This document shows, in pieces, positions 12,588 through 23,288 of a stretch of DNA of 64,000 nt. The DNA comes from Timema cristinae. Taxonomy: Eukaryota > Arthropoda > Insecta > Phasmatodea > Timematidae. The notes beneath the pieces were generated by a model. The model did no database searches. It was not told the DNA's origin and was given only the letters and a program-made list of their open reading frames with translations. The stretch's first letter is position 1; each line of letters begins with the position of its first letter. The stretch lies in the NCBI GenBank assembly GCA_039000515.1, contig JBCFYV010011164.1:34245021-34309020 (forward strand). The letters are read 5' to 3'. The position numbers were made by a program, and so were the translations under genes.

Positions 12588-12800
12588 TCGGTGGCGTGGT
12601 TAGCTACCTTCTATTTTTGGGTTGAGCTAAACCGTCAAGGACAGGGAGCTCGAGATCCTAATCTCGGTTGGGTGAACTGGGGGTGGTTTTTCACTCTACC
12701 TCTACGCAAATGCGGGTTCAAACTTCCCAATTCCTGATCTATTAGTGTAATTAGTACTTAAACGCATAACCCGAACGGGTAGTAAGACGCGGTGCTAAAA
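12588..12800 (+). mobile_element. SINE-A, old copy
   Basis: TCGGTGGCGTGGTTAGCTAC starts the head. GTGAACTGGGGGTGG and CCCGAACGGGTAGTAAGACG mark the body and tail. Internal deletions shorten the middle, and no (TAA)n tail is left. Confidence 0.8.
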
Positions 12801-12839
12801 TGTGTCAATTTCGTGTGATTTATAAATAATATGTGCGCC

Positions 12840-12975
12840 AGATCACGTTTGAGTTTCCATTTTAGAAACAGGCTATGGGAAGGTCGGGGTTTGATCTCGC
12901 AGAAAGTTATTTTTGGGGGAAATTTTCATAAATCGTTTTCCACTTCCAAATATGTAAAATTGAGATACATTCCTT
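12840..12975 (+). mobile_element. Degenerate SINE-B body
   Basis: GGAAGGTCGGGGTTTGATCT is a B-box-like segment, followed by TTTTCCACTTCC and GAGATACATTCCTTTAG. The 64-codon open frame over it is not a gene candidate. Confidence 0.35.
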
Positions 12976-13249
12976 TAGTAAATCTAATTTATTCAGCCTT
13001 AATTCTTTCGTGTGTTAAATATTAGACATGTAGAACGATGGGAGGTTGTGTTTGTGTATTGTAAACGGACATTATAAGTTTTAATAAATATTCATGGTAA
13101 GCTAAACAAATCCATGGCATAGTATTCAATTTAAAATAAATATTATAGATTCCTTCATCAGCGTCGAGCGTATTTAGGGAGGTTTTTCTAATAGACTTTC
13201 CATTCTCACTCCTTGCAAAATGTGGGTGCACTTCCTCTCATTTTGGTTT

Positions 13250-14098
13250 GTGGTTTAAGTGGCTGGATTGATGATGCGACCAGCCTAAAGGCGTAGGAAT
13301 CTTAAGGAGAGGAACCAAAATTCTCCATTAAGAAACGTCCTTTTGTCATTCTTCATTAACAGTATTTAATGTTTTTAATAATTTATTTTATAATTCTTAT
13401 CACTTCTTTATTTCAATAATTTTCTAATGTTTTATTACTACTAAACATGTTTGACTTTTTATCTGTGTTTTATAATTTTAAGGTTGATTGAACCTATGTT
13501 CACTTTCTATCACAGATAAACTATTCTTATTCTAATTACTAGTTATTTCAACCTATAAGCCTTATGGAATTTTTTTCAATACTTTGTACTTTTAATGTGT
13601 ATATTAAATTAATTTTTACAGCGTTTTTGGAATTTCCATTCCTTCACTATATATATCTCTTTCACTATTTTGTAATGATGTAATATATATTCCTTCTTAT
13701 TGTCTAACTATACTGTTAATGTTCCAGTGTTTTAACTTTTATTAGGCTTTAAATATTATTTTTTCATAGGACTGCTGTATTTATTCATACTGACAGTTCC
13801 TCGATCAATATGGTTTTTTTTTTCTAATTTTTACCCTGGAATTCTATTCTTTAATTGTTCTGGTATTTCTTAAATCTTTCTTCATCTTTTGATTTTCTAA
13901 ACATTTCCTTTGTCAATCTTTCTTAATAATATCTTTTAACATCTAAGTAATTTAACTTTTGTTCTATTAACCTTAATTGTCTTAAAGTTCGTTCCTTTCT
14001 AATATAAGTTATACTAATATTTTATATTGTTAGTACTTTATTGTGTGCCCTAGTAATAGTTGGAAGTATTTATACTATTGAATGTCCAGGCAGTGCAT
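13250..14098. other. Very AT-rich stretch, no gene seen
   Basis: Mostly T-rich on the + strand, with no supported coding frame or repeat family. Confidence 0.5.
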
Positions 14099-14518
14099 AT
14101 TAGTCCAAATCTATTACACACACAGAAAGAGTTTTAAAAGGTTATTCCTATTGCGGTCCTACTAAACGTTGAGTTTTTTTTACGTACAGTCCGATTTAGA
14201 TAGGAAGGAACCTTTTCTGACATTATTAAAGAACTATACTGAAGCTATTTTCAAATATTCATACGTAAAGTCATGTAATTTTCAACTGCCACTTTCAAGA
14301 AAAAATGTAAATCTAATGATTTACTAGTAAAGTAAATTGTTATCATTCTAGAACGCCAAAATACGAGTAAAGTGTATAATTTCTCAAATTTTTCTTTATA
14401 TCGAAATCCTACTTAGTGTAATTATGGTAGGAAGAAACTATTAGAAAATACAAACCTACTTTTTGATGTTAACAACGATAGTTTTACTATATTTTTTGCA
14501 CTGGGTTATACGAATTAC
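14099..14518 (+). repeat. Left arm of near-perfect inverted repeat
   Basis: 420 bp, starting ATTAGTCCAAATCTATTAC and ending GGTTATACGAATTAC. The reverse complement recurs at 15203-15622. Reading base by base I find one substitution (near 14379). The outer part contains repeat G. With the 684-bp spacer the unit is 1.52 kb. No target-site duplication is seen at its ends. Confidence 0.9.
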
Positions 14519-15202
14519 CAGCCATAGTATGTTAACCGTGAGATGCCTGATTGCTCGCCATGTACTATTTGTAAAATGCTGGTTCTTCTTCAAGGAAATT
14601 GACCTTGAGTTTTCGAAACTCTCTAGGGAGTTAACTCAAGCTAACTAGCTTATTTGTATATCTATCCTTATAGTAAAACTATAACATTAGGATTAAATAC
14701 CTCTTGTCTTCATTGACTATTATAAAACTATCTGGTCTTAGTCTGGTATTAGCTAGGCTTATCCATATATTATTGTTTTGTCTATCTTTGTCTGTCGACA
14801 TGTCGAGACAGATGCTCCCTCGTAGGAGAATGAGCGTTGATCCTCATTTTAAGAGTTACCAAACAATTCTATAATATATACTTTCTTACTTCTGTTAGTG
14901 CCTTGTCACCAAGGTGTTTATTTATATTTCAGCGTATCGTAAAGTTTACGATCATGGTGACTGAATAAAGTTATCTTTAATAACAAAAGACTGTGTGATC
15001 AATAATGTATTTAAAGATACATGTAATTCTATTTCTCTTGTTTACATTTAATTAGACTAATATATTTCTCTTATGTCTCATTCCTCCCAAAACCTCCTTA
15101 TTTAACTTTGTGTGTAATTGTGATCGTCACTTCTTCTACTTTATAGGAGAAGCGAGGATTCAAACTCATATGATCTGCCGCCTTCACGTTTGATAGTTAA
15201 TA
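14519..15202. other. Spacer between 420-bp inverted repeat arms
   Basis: AT-rich. Contains a degenerate tRNA-like or SINE-like strip near 15141-15180 (AAGCGAGGATTCAAACTCAT). A 61-codon frame (14463-14648) overlaps the arm and spacer and has no recognisable domain. No transposase seen. Confidence 0.6.
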
Positions 15203-15622
15203 GTAATTCGTATAACCCAGTGCAAAAAATATAGTAAAACTATCGTTGTTAACATCAAAAAGTAGGTTTGTATTTTCTAATAGTTTCTTCCTACCATAAT
15301 TACACTAAGTAGGATTTCGATATAAAGAAAAATTTGAGAAAATATACACTTTACTCGTATTTTGGCGTTCTAGAATGATAACAATTTACTTTACTAGTAA
15401 ATCATTAGATTTACATTTTTTCTTGAAAGTGGCAGTTGAAAATTACATGACTTTACGTATGAATATTTGAAAATAGCTTCAGTATAGTTCTTTAATAATG
15501 TCAGAAAAGGTTCCTTCCTATCTAAATCGGACTGTACGTAAAAAAAACTCAACGTTTAGTAGGACCGCAATAGGAATAACCTTTTAAAACTCTTTCTGTG
15601 TGTGTAATAGATTTGGACTAAT
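15203..15622 (-). repeat. Right arm of near-perfect inverted repeat
   Basis: Partner of 14099-14518 in inverted orientation, equal in length. It ends ATTTGGACTAAT, the reverse complement of the left arm's first bases. The high identity implies a recent origin, ongoing gene conversion or an assembly fold-back artefact. Confidence 0.9.
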
Positions 15623-15989
15623 TGACGGGTTTTAAATAACCTTGGTCTATATATTTGTATGCATACTTGTATTTAAGTTAATTTAATTGACTGAAATACT
15701 TACAAATTAATTTTAAAGATTTAAAAATGTAAATAGATTAGATAGTACTCCTAAATTTAATTCAGTGCCTTAAAAATAATCATACTTGTATTTAGTTAAT
15801 TTAATTTATTAAAATACTTACAAATTAATTTTCATGATTTTAAAATTTAAATATATATATATATATACATATACATCCCCACGAGGAAATATAAAATTTA
15901 TATAACTTTTTTCACAGCTTAAAAAATTGGCCGTGGGCCTGTCAAAAGTGATAGCTGTGGAACATACGCATGACTTGGTTGTTTTATGA

Positions 15990-16203
15990 GTCCTACTACC
16001 CTTTCGGGCTATGCAAATACTTAATTAGTGGGATAGGAATGGGATGGTAAAATTTATAGAAAATATACCTTCATTTTCGTGAAGAGAGAGTAGTAACCAT
16101 TTAGAAAAAAAACTCAGTTTACTTGACTAGTTCGAGCCACGACCTCTCCATCACTGTCAAACCAGACTAAACTGAATCTGACACCTTTGTCCACTTGCCC
16201 AGC
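15990..16203 (-). mobile_element. SINE-B-like copy, antisense
   Basis: On the - strand it reads from a head with GACAAAGGTGTCAGATTCAG through a decayed B box to CTAAATGG, a pyrimidine stretch, and a tail equivalent to CCCGAAAGGGTAGTAGGAC. Confidence 0.55.
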
Positions 16204-16314
16204 AGTACGGTTCTTGAGGCATTAGTAGTAAAACTACACTAACTATCTAAAAAGGTTTTATATTCTAAGAATACAAATACAGTGAGGGTGTAAGGCTTGG
16301 TTTGTTTTAGAACC

Positions 16315-16545
16315 AACCCGCCCCTGTGGATATGAGGACAAAGGCGTCGGTTCGATTTGAACTGTTTGCTGGTGTCGGAGATGTCAGGATAAGAATCCCA
16401 CCGGGGGTACAAAGTTTTTTTTAACCATATATTCTCCCAGACTTCACACAAATGCAGGTGCACTTCATGTTCTCTCTCTTTCTCATCCTTACTTATTTAG
16501 TGTAAATATGCGATTAGCCCAGACAGATAATAAAAAGTAAATACT
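16315..16545 (+). mobile_element. SINE-B-like copy
   Basis: GGACAAAGGCGTCGGTTCGA, GTCGGAGATGTCAGGATAAG and GAATCCCACCGGGGGTAC form the head. AATGCAGGTGCACTTC and GCGATTAGCCCAGACAGATA form the body and tail. A 74-codon antisense frame (16239-16463) is a shadow of it. Confidence 0.5.
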
Positions 16546-16559
16546 GTATTTTAGAACTA

Positions 16560-17045
16560 GGAACTGATAATTTGAATCCCGGTATGATGTACTGAGGGTA
16601 TTTTCTCTTAGATGGTTTAACAATCTCGCTTCACGGAAGTGTGGGTATATTTCTTTTAAAGAAATTTACCTTCCTCAATTCTCTTCCAGTCGGTGACCTG
16701 GCGGTCTAGGGGTAAGGTGTCAGACTTCTATGCTGGCGGCCGGGGTTCGATCCTCGGTACTGGCAAAGATTTATCTGATTGCCAAACCCTTCCTTCACCT
16801 CTGGCAAGACATCTTGTGAATGTGGGGAATGCCAGGCCTCCACCGTGTTTCGGATTCCACGTTAAACTGTAGGTCCTCCATTTCATCTCACTATCACCCT
16901 ACCATCACACATTAGCGTAAGTGCGTATAACCCGAACGGGTAGTAAGACGCGGTGCTAATAATAATAATAATAATTCTCTTCCACTAGTGTAATTAATGT
17001 ATGTGTATAATCCGAATGGGTACCAAAGAAAAAAATGCGGTAAAA
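16560..17045 (+). mobile_element. SINE-B interrupted by SINE-C
   Basis: The 5' half runs 16560-16688 (TTTGAATCCCGGTATGATG, ACTGAGGGTATTTTC, TTACCTTCCTCAATTCTC). The 3' half resumes at 16985 (CTAGTGTAATTAATG, then TATAATCCGAATGGGTAC). Removing 16689-16972 and one copy of the 12-bp duplication restores the SINE-B order seen in intact copies. Confidence 0.8.
16689..16972 (+). mobile_element. SINE-C nested in SINE-B, with target-site duplication
   Basis: Complete tRNA-like head (GACCTGGCGGTCTAGGGGTA; B box GGTTCGATCCT), body and shared tail with (TAA)n. AATTCTCTTCCA occurs at 16677-16688 and 16973-16984 as the target-site duplication. The B box is closer to consensus (GGTTCGATCC) than in other C copies, so it may be a fairly young insertion. 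Confidence 0.92.
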
Positions 17046-17875
17046 ATAAAAGGTGCTGCCTTAAACGTTAAATGTATGGATCTAGACAAGAGAGTAGACA
17101 TTTAACGGTTTTAATGTCCTACCACTTCCGTTGGTTCCCCCAACCCCCTCCCTCCCCATCCCCGTCTCTCTAGTTAAATGAAATCAATGGCTGTCACAAT
17201 TCAAATCAACTAGCACGGCACCTACTTTAATTTACAAACTTTGGGGGTCACAGCGGCTTTTGTTTGTTTGTTTGTCCTTTTTTGCCTTGTTCCGGTGGAC
17301 ACTGGTAGGGATACCGGGGTAGAGCACAAAGTAAATCGATGTAAATTAATTTCGTTTCCCAAACACTACTGTACAAACAGAAATGATTCTGTTTACCAAG
17401 TTATTAGGGATTTCGTAATATAAATGACTTTTGTGAACGCTAATAGTTGACTATACATTGTCCACAATTCAATGAAATATCTATTGTTAGAAAGCTGAAA
17501 CACACATTCACACACATATAATTTGCACACTCCTAACACCAAGCTTCAACCAAGCTGGATGTGCTCTATTCTTACTCATTGCATTCTTTCAATCTTTCCG
17601 TTGGGAATCAATAATATGAGCTCAACTTCTCTTAATATATCTTGCAGATCACACACAAATTTATATTTTTTGAAAGATTTGACTGAAATTTACATGCCTA
17701 TTAATTAGAGTGAGCCTAATCTTGGCCGACCCCTTGGTATATTGGACATCATTCTTGGTTACTAATATAGAAGTCCCTGTTTTGTTTCCCGGAGGTACCA
17801 TAGGTATTTTTCCCTAAGGGGAATTGTTCCTGTGACTGCCATGGTATAGTTATTTAGGTTTAAATTAGGTTTAGA
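17046..17875. other. No gene seen
   Basis: Contains a pyrimidine-rich patch (17131-17170), a (GTTT)n run at about 17261-17276 and short frames of at most 61 codons. Nothing recognisable. Confidence 0.45.
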
Positions 17876-18093
17876 GCTTGATTCACACGCTCATCAAAAA
17901 ATAAAAAGCGAATCTGCGCAGTAATTCACACACTTTAAGTCGACCCATGATGCATTGCAACGCTTTAAAACCGTTTATTATCAACATATTCTATTTTCTA
18001 GTGGATAGACATATATTTTATATCATTCTCCGATGGTTGTTTACAAATTATAAAGGTGTTTACACGGTGTGATTTTTGTGCTAGATGTCTGGC

Positions 18094-18163
18094 AAGCATG
18101 CTAAGTCTCAAAGGAGTAGCACTTGCTGCGGTAGATAGCATGCTAGACAGGTCCTAGCATGCT
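18094..18163. promoter_or_regulatory. Left subterminal TAGCATGCT cluster
   Basis: AAGCATGCT at 18094-18102 and TAGCATGCT at 18136-18144 and 18155-18163, mirrored near the right end at 21916-21924 and 21935-21943. GCATGC is palindromic. The placement suggests binding sites for the transposase or MADF partner; that role is inference. Confidence 0.5.
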
Positions 18164-18235
18164 CGAAGGCGGCGATCAGACGGCGTTTGATTTTCGTGCG
18201 AGTCAGTCGTGCTAGTTGGTACGACGGTTTTTATC

Positions 18236-20678
18236 ATGGCACGCCGTTGGAGTGATGAGACTGTCATAAAGTTTATCAATTTGTATGGTAGTGAGTCTGT
18301 TTTGTAGATAGTACTATCGTTGACTACAGAAATAAGACGACGCGAAATGAAGCAGTTGATAGAATAGTTGCCGAAATGGGATTACATGATTTTGGAGTTA
18401 AAGAGTGCAAATTGAAAATAAAAAATATTTGCTCACAGTGCTGGCATTAAGTGTGGAAAATCCGTTCAAGTACAGCGTCAGAGTGTAGTGGAGATTCCGT
18501 TTACAAACCAAGTGTGGTTTGGTTTACTACAGTCGACGGGTTCTTGCGCCAGCTTGCCATTCAAAACACGGAAAGTAACCTAGTAAGTATGAGTTTTATT
18601 TTAGTGGCTTGTTAAATTAATTATGATAACATAATATTCACTGTTATTTAAACCAAAATGCTGACATGCACATGCACTGTACGTGGGTACACACACAAAC
18701 AATGTCTTTACAGATAATAGACTATATATTATATTCAAATTTATCTTCACTGTTAGTATAAAATATACACTTAATTGCAAAATGTGTTGAGTTGCTTCAA
18801 TAACAATTACGAATGTTTGAATACGATACTCAAATTGCTGCAATACAAGGGTTCATCATGTCCTTTTGCCAAGGGACTGAGCCATTTGTGTTGAAATAAT
18901 GGCAATATTCTTCGCGCCTTTGTGCAGCTACGGTTGTGGGATGACGGTGTCGTGTTGCTGGAATAGCACGCATAGCTCTTTCTGGTAACTTCCTCCATGA
19001 TCCAGGGACAAATCTACAGACATCCAATTGCTCAGCATCAACCAACCCCTGGCTGATGTAGGAGGGATTTAATTTGCGAAGCCAGTTATGTAAAGCACAT
19101 GAAGCTTTTACAATTAAAGCTACTGATTCTGTCTTAACCTCTAGGGGCTGCGATAAATACGGAAACGACTCAACAATATCCCAAATGCGTTTTCCACAAT
19201 CCTACGGGCTCTTGATAGCCGGTAGTTGTATATCCTCTTTGGTAGATTTTTAAACATCTTTGAGCATATGACTTCATCATGTAACTAGTCAGAGGAAAAG
19301 CTTCATCAGCCACAAAAACCCCTCCTTCAGGTAAATTCAACTCTCCTCATTCTATACTTTCATATAGCATCATATTCTGAAATACACCTCCATCTGATGC
19401 GCGTCCATTAACGCCAACATCTATGTACGAAAAACAATAGTCGTGATCAACTAGTGCTAGCAGTTCTATACTGTTACGTTGTTTGTAGTTGAAGTAGTCA
19501 GATCCACGATGAGCTGGTGCTTTGATTATCACATGTTTTCCATCCAAACTACCATAACAAGAGGGGAATTCCATCTTTCACGAAATCTTTCCTCAATTGC
19601 TCTTCCATTCTTCTTTAGTACTTGGGCACTGAACAGAAATATACAGAAATAACAATTAAATATGTTATGCTACTACTTATAATGATAAACAGTTATAAAA
19701 TTACACCTATAAATTATAATAACCATCTACCCACACCTCCAGCTCTAACCACCTAGGTCTGCATTGAAGAAAGAGATCGTTATTGAGAGAATAGGGGCAT
19801 GCGATGCATTATAACCCAAATGGCTGATTTGTGATGGATGATGTAAATGATGAGATCAGGAATTACGAGATAACAGAGGAAAGTCACCATTAATATGTGT
19901 GAGGAAACAGGAGCACATCTAGAGAAGTTTGCACCAAAGCTGAACTGATGTGTAATTCTATAATTTTACACACATCTTACAAACTTTAATCTTTACTATT
20001 AATGACACACTTCATGCAGGATCAAATTAAATTTAGTCCCGATTTTATTTATGAATGTCCAGGCTATGTCAGTAGAATGAAGTGTTGTTAGTACAGGTGC
20101 TGGAAAAGGACTCTTCAATGTATCGACTGATTATGGAAAAAGTATCAATAATTTGTATTGAAATCATTTATTAATATTTTAACCTAATTAAAAAATTAAT
20201 TCAATCGGGAAATTACTTGATTGTCATCATGCATGAAGCCTGCCCTTAACATGGACACACCTACTGTTAATTTTCAAATATATAACATGTTACTACTCCG
20301 AACAGTCACATTACAACAGATAATCTCCTTTTATTTTTAGAAATGAAAAGCAGAACACAGCGTGTCTTCGCGGCAGGACGACACCAATATTGGAGAGGAG
20401 TATGACGATCCACCATCAGTGGAAGAGAATGTGGAAAGTACCAGTGCTCCAATACCACCACAGGCACGCCCAGTCACATTACATAAGAAGTGTAAAAGTG
20501 CTTCTTCCCAAAAGAACCCACCCCCTCATGTTCAACAAGCCCTTTTAAAATGGCAAGATATATCTACTACTGCCGCTACTTTAAAGAAACGGAATTTGAC
20601 TTGTGGGCAAAAAGTTTGGCCGTACAGTTGAACAACATGGATGTGGGTAGAGCTCTTGAGCTGCAACTGAAGTTGTAG
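18236..20678 (+). pseudogene. Harbinger MADF-domain partner protein, two exons, decayed
   Basis: Second Harbinger protein, which in characterised elements binds DNA and helps bring the transposase to nuclear DNA. Exon 1 (18236-18582) starts MARRWSDETVIKFINLYGSE, a MADF helix. It meets an in-frame TAG and frameshift, then resumes as VDYRNKTTRNEA, the MADF core, and later VYKPSVVWF. The exon ends at a donor CTA/GTAAGT. The acceptor TTTTATTTTTAG precedes exon 2 (20341-20678). That exon has an early TGA, an acidic/proline linker (DDTNIGEEYDDPPSVEEN), and a C-terminus reached by frameshift, EFDLWAKSLAVQL, closing at TAG 20676-20678. This C-terminal helix resembles the conserved tail of such proteins. 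A poly(A) signal candidate, AATAAA, lies near 21119. Disabled by at least two frameshifts plus stops. Identification rests on motif recall. Confidence 0.8.
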
Positions 20679-21799
20679 ACCATGATTTCGGAGGAGAGAA
20701 TTGCACATGAATACACAACCTCCTGCTTCTCATCTGGCACAAATTGAACGTCCACACACTTCACGTGCATCAACGTTTCCCCAACACTACTGTACACACA
20801 TTTTGCCTTCTACATGTGACAATTCTCCATGGTCAAGTGGCTCATCGCACTAATCAATGGGAAATGAATCTTCTAATGTTCAGCAGATGTCAGAACAGAC
20901 GCCAAGCCAACCACACGACCCATCACCCACCAACAGTAACAGTACTATATACACTATAATTTCCTCTTTATGTTCCCCTTAAGCTTATAATTAACAACCT
21001 GACCTCAACTGGTACAGTATAAATTTTGTAATAGTGTAGTATTGTTTAGTAGTTGGAGTACCGAGTACTGTATATGCTATAATTTCCTACGTGTTTCCTT
21101 GTAATTTAAGATATTCTAATAAACAAAAAATATAGCCATAGCTGGTACATTTGATGTTTATATAAGGTTTACTGTATCTGACATTCATATGTAATACATA
21201 TTTTTGGTTGGTATTTAAAGAATCTTAATATTTATGACGTATGTGTATATAGTAGTTTTTCACTAGCTAGAGCAAACTACATTATATATAATATATTGAA
21301 GTACCAGTCATCATACACTTAATTTATTTAATTAAGTAAGTATGCTGTAAATAGCTTAATGAGGTCCTGGAAACCCTCATAGAATGAATGCCATACATAC
21401 TTCTGGAACGAAATATGAGATAGTGCATTTCGGAACACGAAACAGGTAGGATAAACTACCGAAGGAACCTCCCGTGCTCAGATACCTTAAAGTAACTTCT
21501 AGTTTTATGGAAGCAGGTAAGGCTTCTCGCATTGTTGTGTTCTTTCTTTGTATTTGTGATTAAATTTTTAGCAACAGATATTGAAAATCATCACCTGTGA
21601 ACCTGAAAAAATTGTGATAAGATGCGGTTCTTCTTCCTTTAGTTCCTTACATAAGGTGTATGATGCTCCCAATGTAGACCTTCTTTGGATCCACTTTTTC
21701 ACCAAGCTTTTTCTTCCTTTTATGTTTCTTGAGGTCTTCGCATATGTCTTTAGCAACCATTTCAGCCACAACACAGATGGTTTTCCTAACCATATCCAT
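18830..21799 (-). pseudogene. Harbinger transposase (HARBI1-like, DDE_Tnp_4), two exons, decayed
   Basis: Cut-and-paste nuclease of the element. Exon 1 runs 21799 down to 21355. It starts MDMVRKTICVVAEM, then has the N-terminal motif KELKEEEPHL, FFRFTGDDFQYLL after a frameshift, and REALPASIKLEVTLRYLSTG, the helix-turn-helix region, ending at ...DLIK. Exon 2 runs 19628 down to 18830, beginning CPSTKEEWK after an acceptor TATTTCTGTTCAG. The catalytic positions all remain: first Asp in GSLDGKHV, second in FVADEAFPL, Glu in [12 protein letters not shown], plus GRASDGG. The C-terminus has NGSVPWQKD. The exon-1 donor reads AAG/CTATTT, one base from a functional GT. Several stops and frameshifts (for example near 19347 and 19230) kill it. 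Joined length is about 410 codons, normal for the family. Confidence 0.9.
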
Positions 21800-21915
21800 T
21801 TTGTCCTGTTTACTCAGAATCACTAATGACCAACCACGCTAACTAATCAAAGTCCCTTGCTATTTTACCATCCCGTGTAAACACTTCTGGTATGCAAGTC
21901 AGCCTGCGTGATAAC

Positions 21916-21960
21916 TAGCATGCTCGTAGGCTAGAAGCATGCTAGACATCTAGCATGAAA
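21916..21960. promoter_or_regulatory. Right subterminal TAGCATGCT cluster
   Basis: CTAGCATGCT and AAGCATGCT, then CTAGCATG, just inside the right terminal inverted repeat, mirroring the left cluster. A binding role is inferred. Confidence 0.5.
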
Positions 21961-22351
21961 ATCATCCCGTGTAAACGCCCCTTAATGCTGTGTCGTGGCA
22001 CAATTCAATACATCAATAAACGTGCTTTTCATTAACGAGTTATTTCAAATCTCTTCACAACGGTTTGCTAATTCGAGATGGTTGGTTCTCCTCTGACTAA
22101 CATCTAGAGCAGATTGGACAAAGTAGAGAATAGTTGAACTTCAGCAGAACAGCTCACGCCGATTAAGCGGAAATCTTGTAATTGGCTTAGAGCGCGTCAC
22201 GTGATCACGTTTATGTTCTGCGCTAGTTTTTGGGCGAACGTGAATCCACAATAAGACTTCTACTAGCACTACATAATGATCACATCATCTTATCGTGCGG
22301 AAGTAACCACACCTTCATGGTACCCCAACCTCATCCCCCACTGCCATCATA

Positions 22352-22606
22352 TTTTTAGTACTGCTTATTACTACCCGTTCGTGCTTTACGCTTATATACT
22401 AATTACTTTCATAGTTTTAGGGCTTATGAAGGTTGAATCTAAATTAAGTGTAGCTGCATTTGCGTAGAGGGAGAGTAGAAAATCATTTTGGAAAAAAAAC
22501 TACCCTCATTACACCCAACTGAGATTCGAACCTCAATCTCCTCTTCATCGGCAGCCTAGTCTACTATGAGATTAGTGCCTTAGAGCACTCGGCCACCGAA
22601 GTGGGT
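22352..22606 (-). mobile_element. SINE-A/A2 copy, antisense
   Basis: On the - strand: a head with CACTTCGGTGGCCGAGTGCT, B box GGTTCGAATCTCAG, GGTGTAATGAGGG, and a tail with CCCGTTCG-like decay (CACGAACGGGTAGTAATAAG). The head GGTGGCCGAGTGCTCTAAGG is close to a tRNA-Leu/Ser-like start. Confidence 0.75.
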
Positions 22607-22609
22607 CCC

Positions 22610-23180
22610 TGCCAATAGCAGACCAGGAATGTCTCAACGATAGGGTACGCTAGCAAAAAAAACAAAACAAAAAACAAACATAATATTATGTCAAAATCTT
22701 AAAAGAAGATTTCCATGTACAGTTCTTGTTTGTTAGTCTGTATGTACGTAAACACTATAATAAGTTTCAAATTGTAATGAATTGATCCCAATCTTGTACT
22801 ATTAGCTCAGTTTATTGAAATTCATTTTTGATATACTGATCGTTTGATTGGTATAAACAAGTTTTTAAACAAACTTTTAAAATTCTTATTTTTGCTAATC
22901 TCTGGAAGACTAGCCACCAATAATAATCTTCTGGCCTTTTATGTACGACCAGTTATTTCAGGGAAATTATTCTTTTGAATTAGATTTTTTTATTTGTTCA
23001 TTAAAATGGTAGTTTTTAATTAAGCTTTAAATTTTCCCTAAAAAATGTTAACAACCAAATAGCGCTATGTATACATTTTTCTATTCTATATGAAATATGT
23101 AGACATCTTAGTTCTATATTTGAAAAGAAAAGTGTGTACATCTTTGGGTTTGACAAGTGTTTTTATTAGTACATTATCAC
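22610..23180. other. AT-rich, no gene seen
   Basis: An A/C run at 22652-22680 (AACAAAACAAAAAACAAAC) and otherwise featureless AT-rich sequence. Confidence 0.45.
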
Positions 23181-23181
23181 T

Positions 23182-23285
23182 TGCTTCAGTGGCCGCATGG
23201 TCTAAGGCCTCCCGCTCACAATAGATCAGACTGCCGATTACTGGGAGACCGGGTGTACTGACTGTAGTTTTTCCTAAATTGTGTC
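23182..23285 (+). mobile_element. SINE-A2 5' part, cut by a palindromic MITE
   Basis: GCTTCAGTGGCCGCATGGTC, TAAGGCCTCCCGCTCACAAT and GACCGGGTGTACTGACTG are the head. The body stops at CCTAAATTGTGTC where the MITE begins. The head type recurs at 34898, 36573 and 38015. Confidence 0.65.
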
Positions 23286-23288
23286 TTA

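Larger units (their letters stand above)
18054..21982. mobile_element. PIF/Harbinger (IS5-like) DNA transposon, decayed autonomous type
   Basis: 3,929 bp. Terminal inverted repeats: the left end is AGGTGTTTACACGGTGTGAT, and the right end read inwards is AGGGGCGTTTACACGGGATG. Both are followed by (C/T)(A/G)TGCTAGATGTCT. It is flanked by TAA at 18051-18053 and 21983-21985, the TWA-type 3-bp target duplication of the superfamily. It holds the two typical Harbinger genes: a DDE transposase (- strand) and a MADF DNA-binding partner (+ strand). Both carry stops and frameshifts, so the copy is dead. TAGCATGCT-type motifs cluster just inside both ends. Confidence 0.93.
17876..22249 (+). mobile_element. 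MITE J, split by a Harbinger element
   Basis: The left part, 17876-18053, starts CTTGATTCACACGCTC. The right part, 21983-22249, ends GAACGTGAATCCAC. The ends form a short imperfect inverted repeat. A reverse-oriented uninterrupted copy lies at 58076-58569, so the Harbinger insertion point can be aligned to an empty site. No coding capacity of its own; superfamily not assigned. Confidence 0.75.

Noticed and set aside
20576..20959. ORFs overlapping MADF exon 2 in other frames
   Set aside because: Shadow frames of the MADF pseudogene and its 3' flank.
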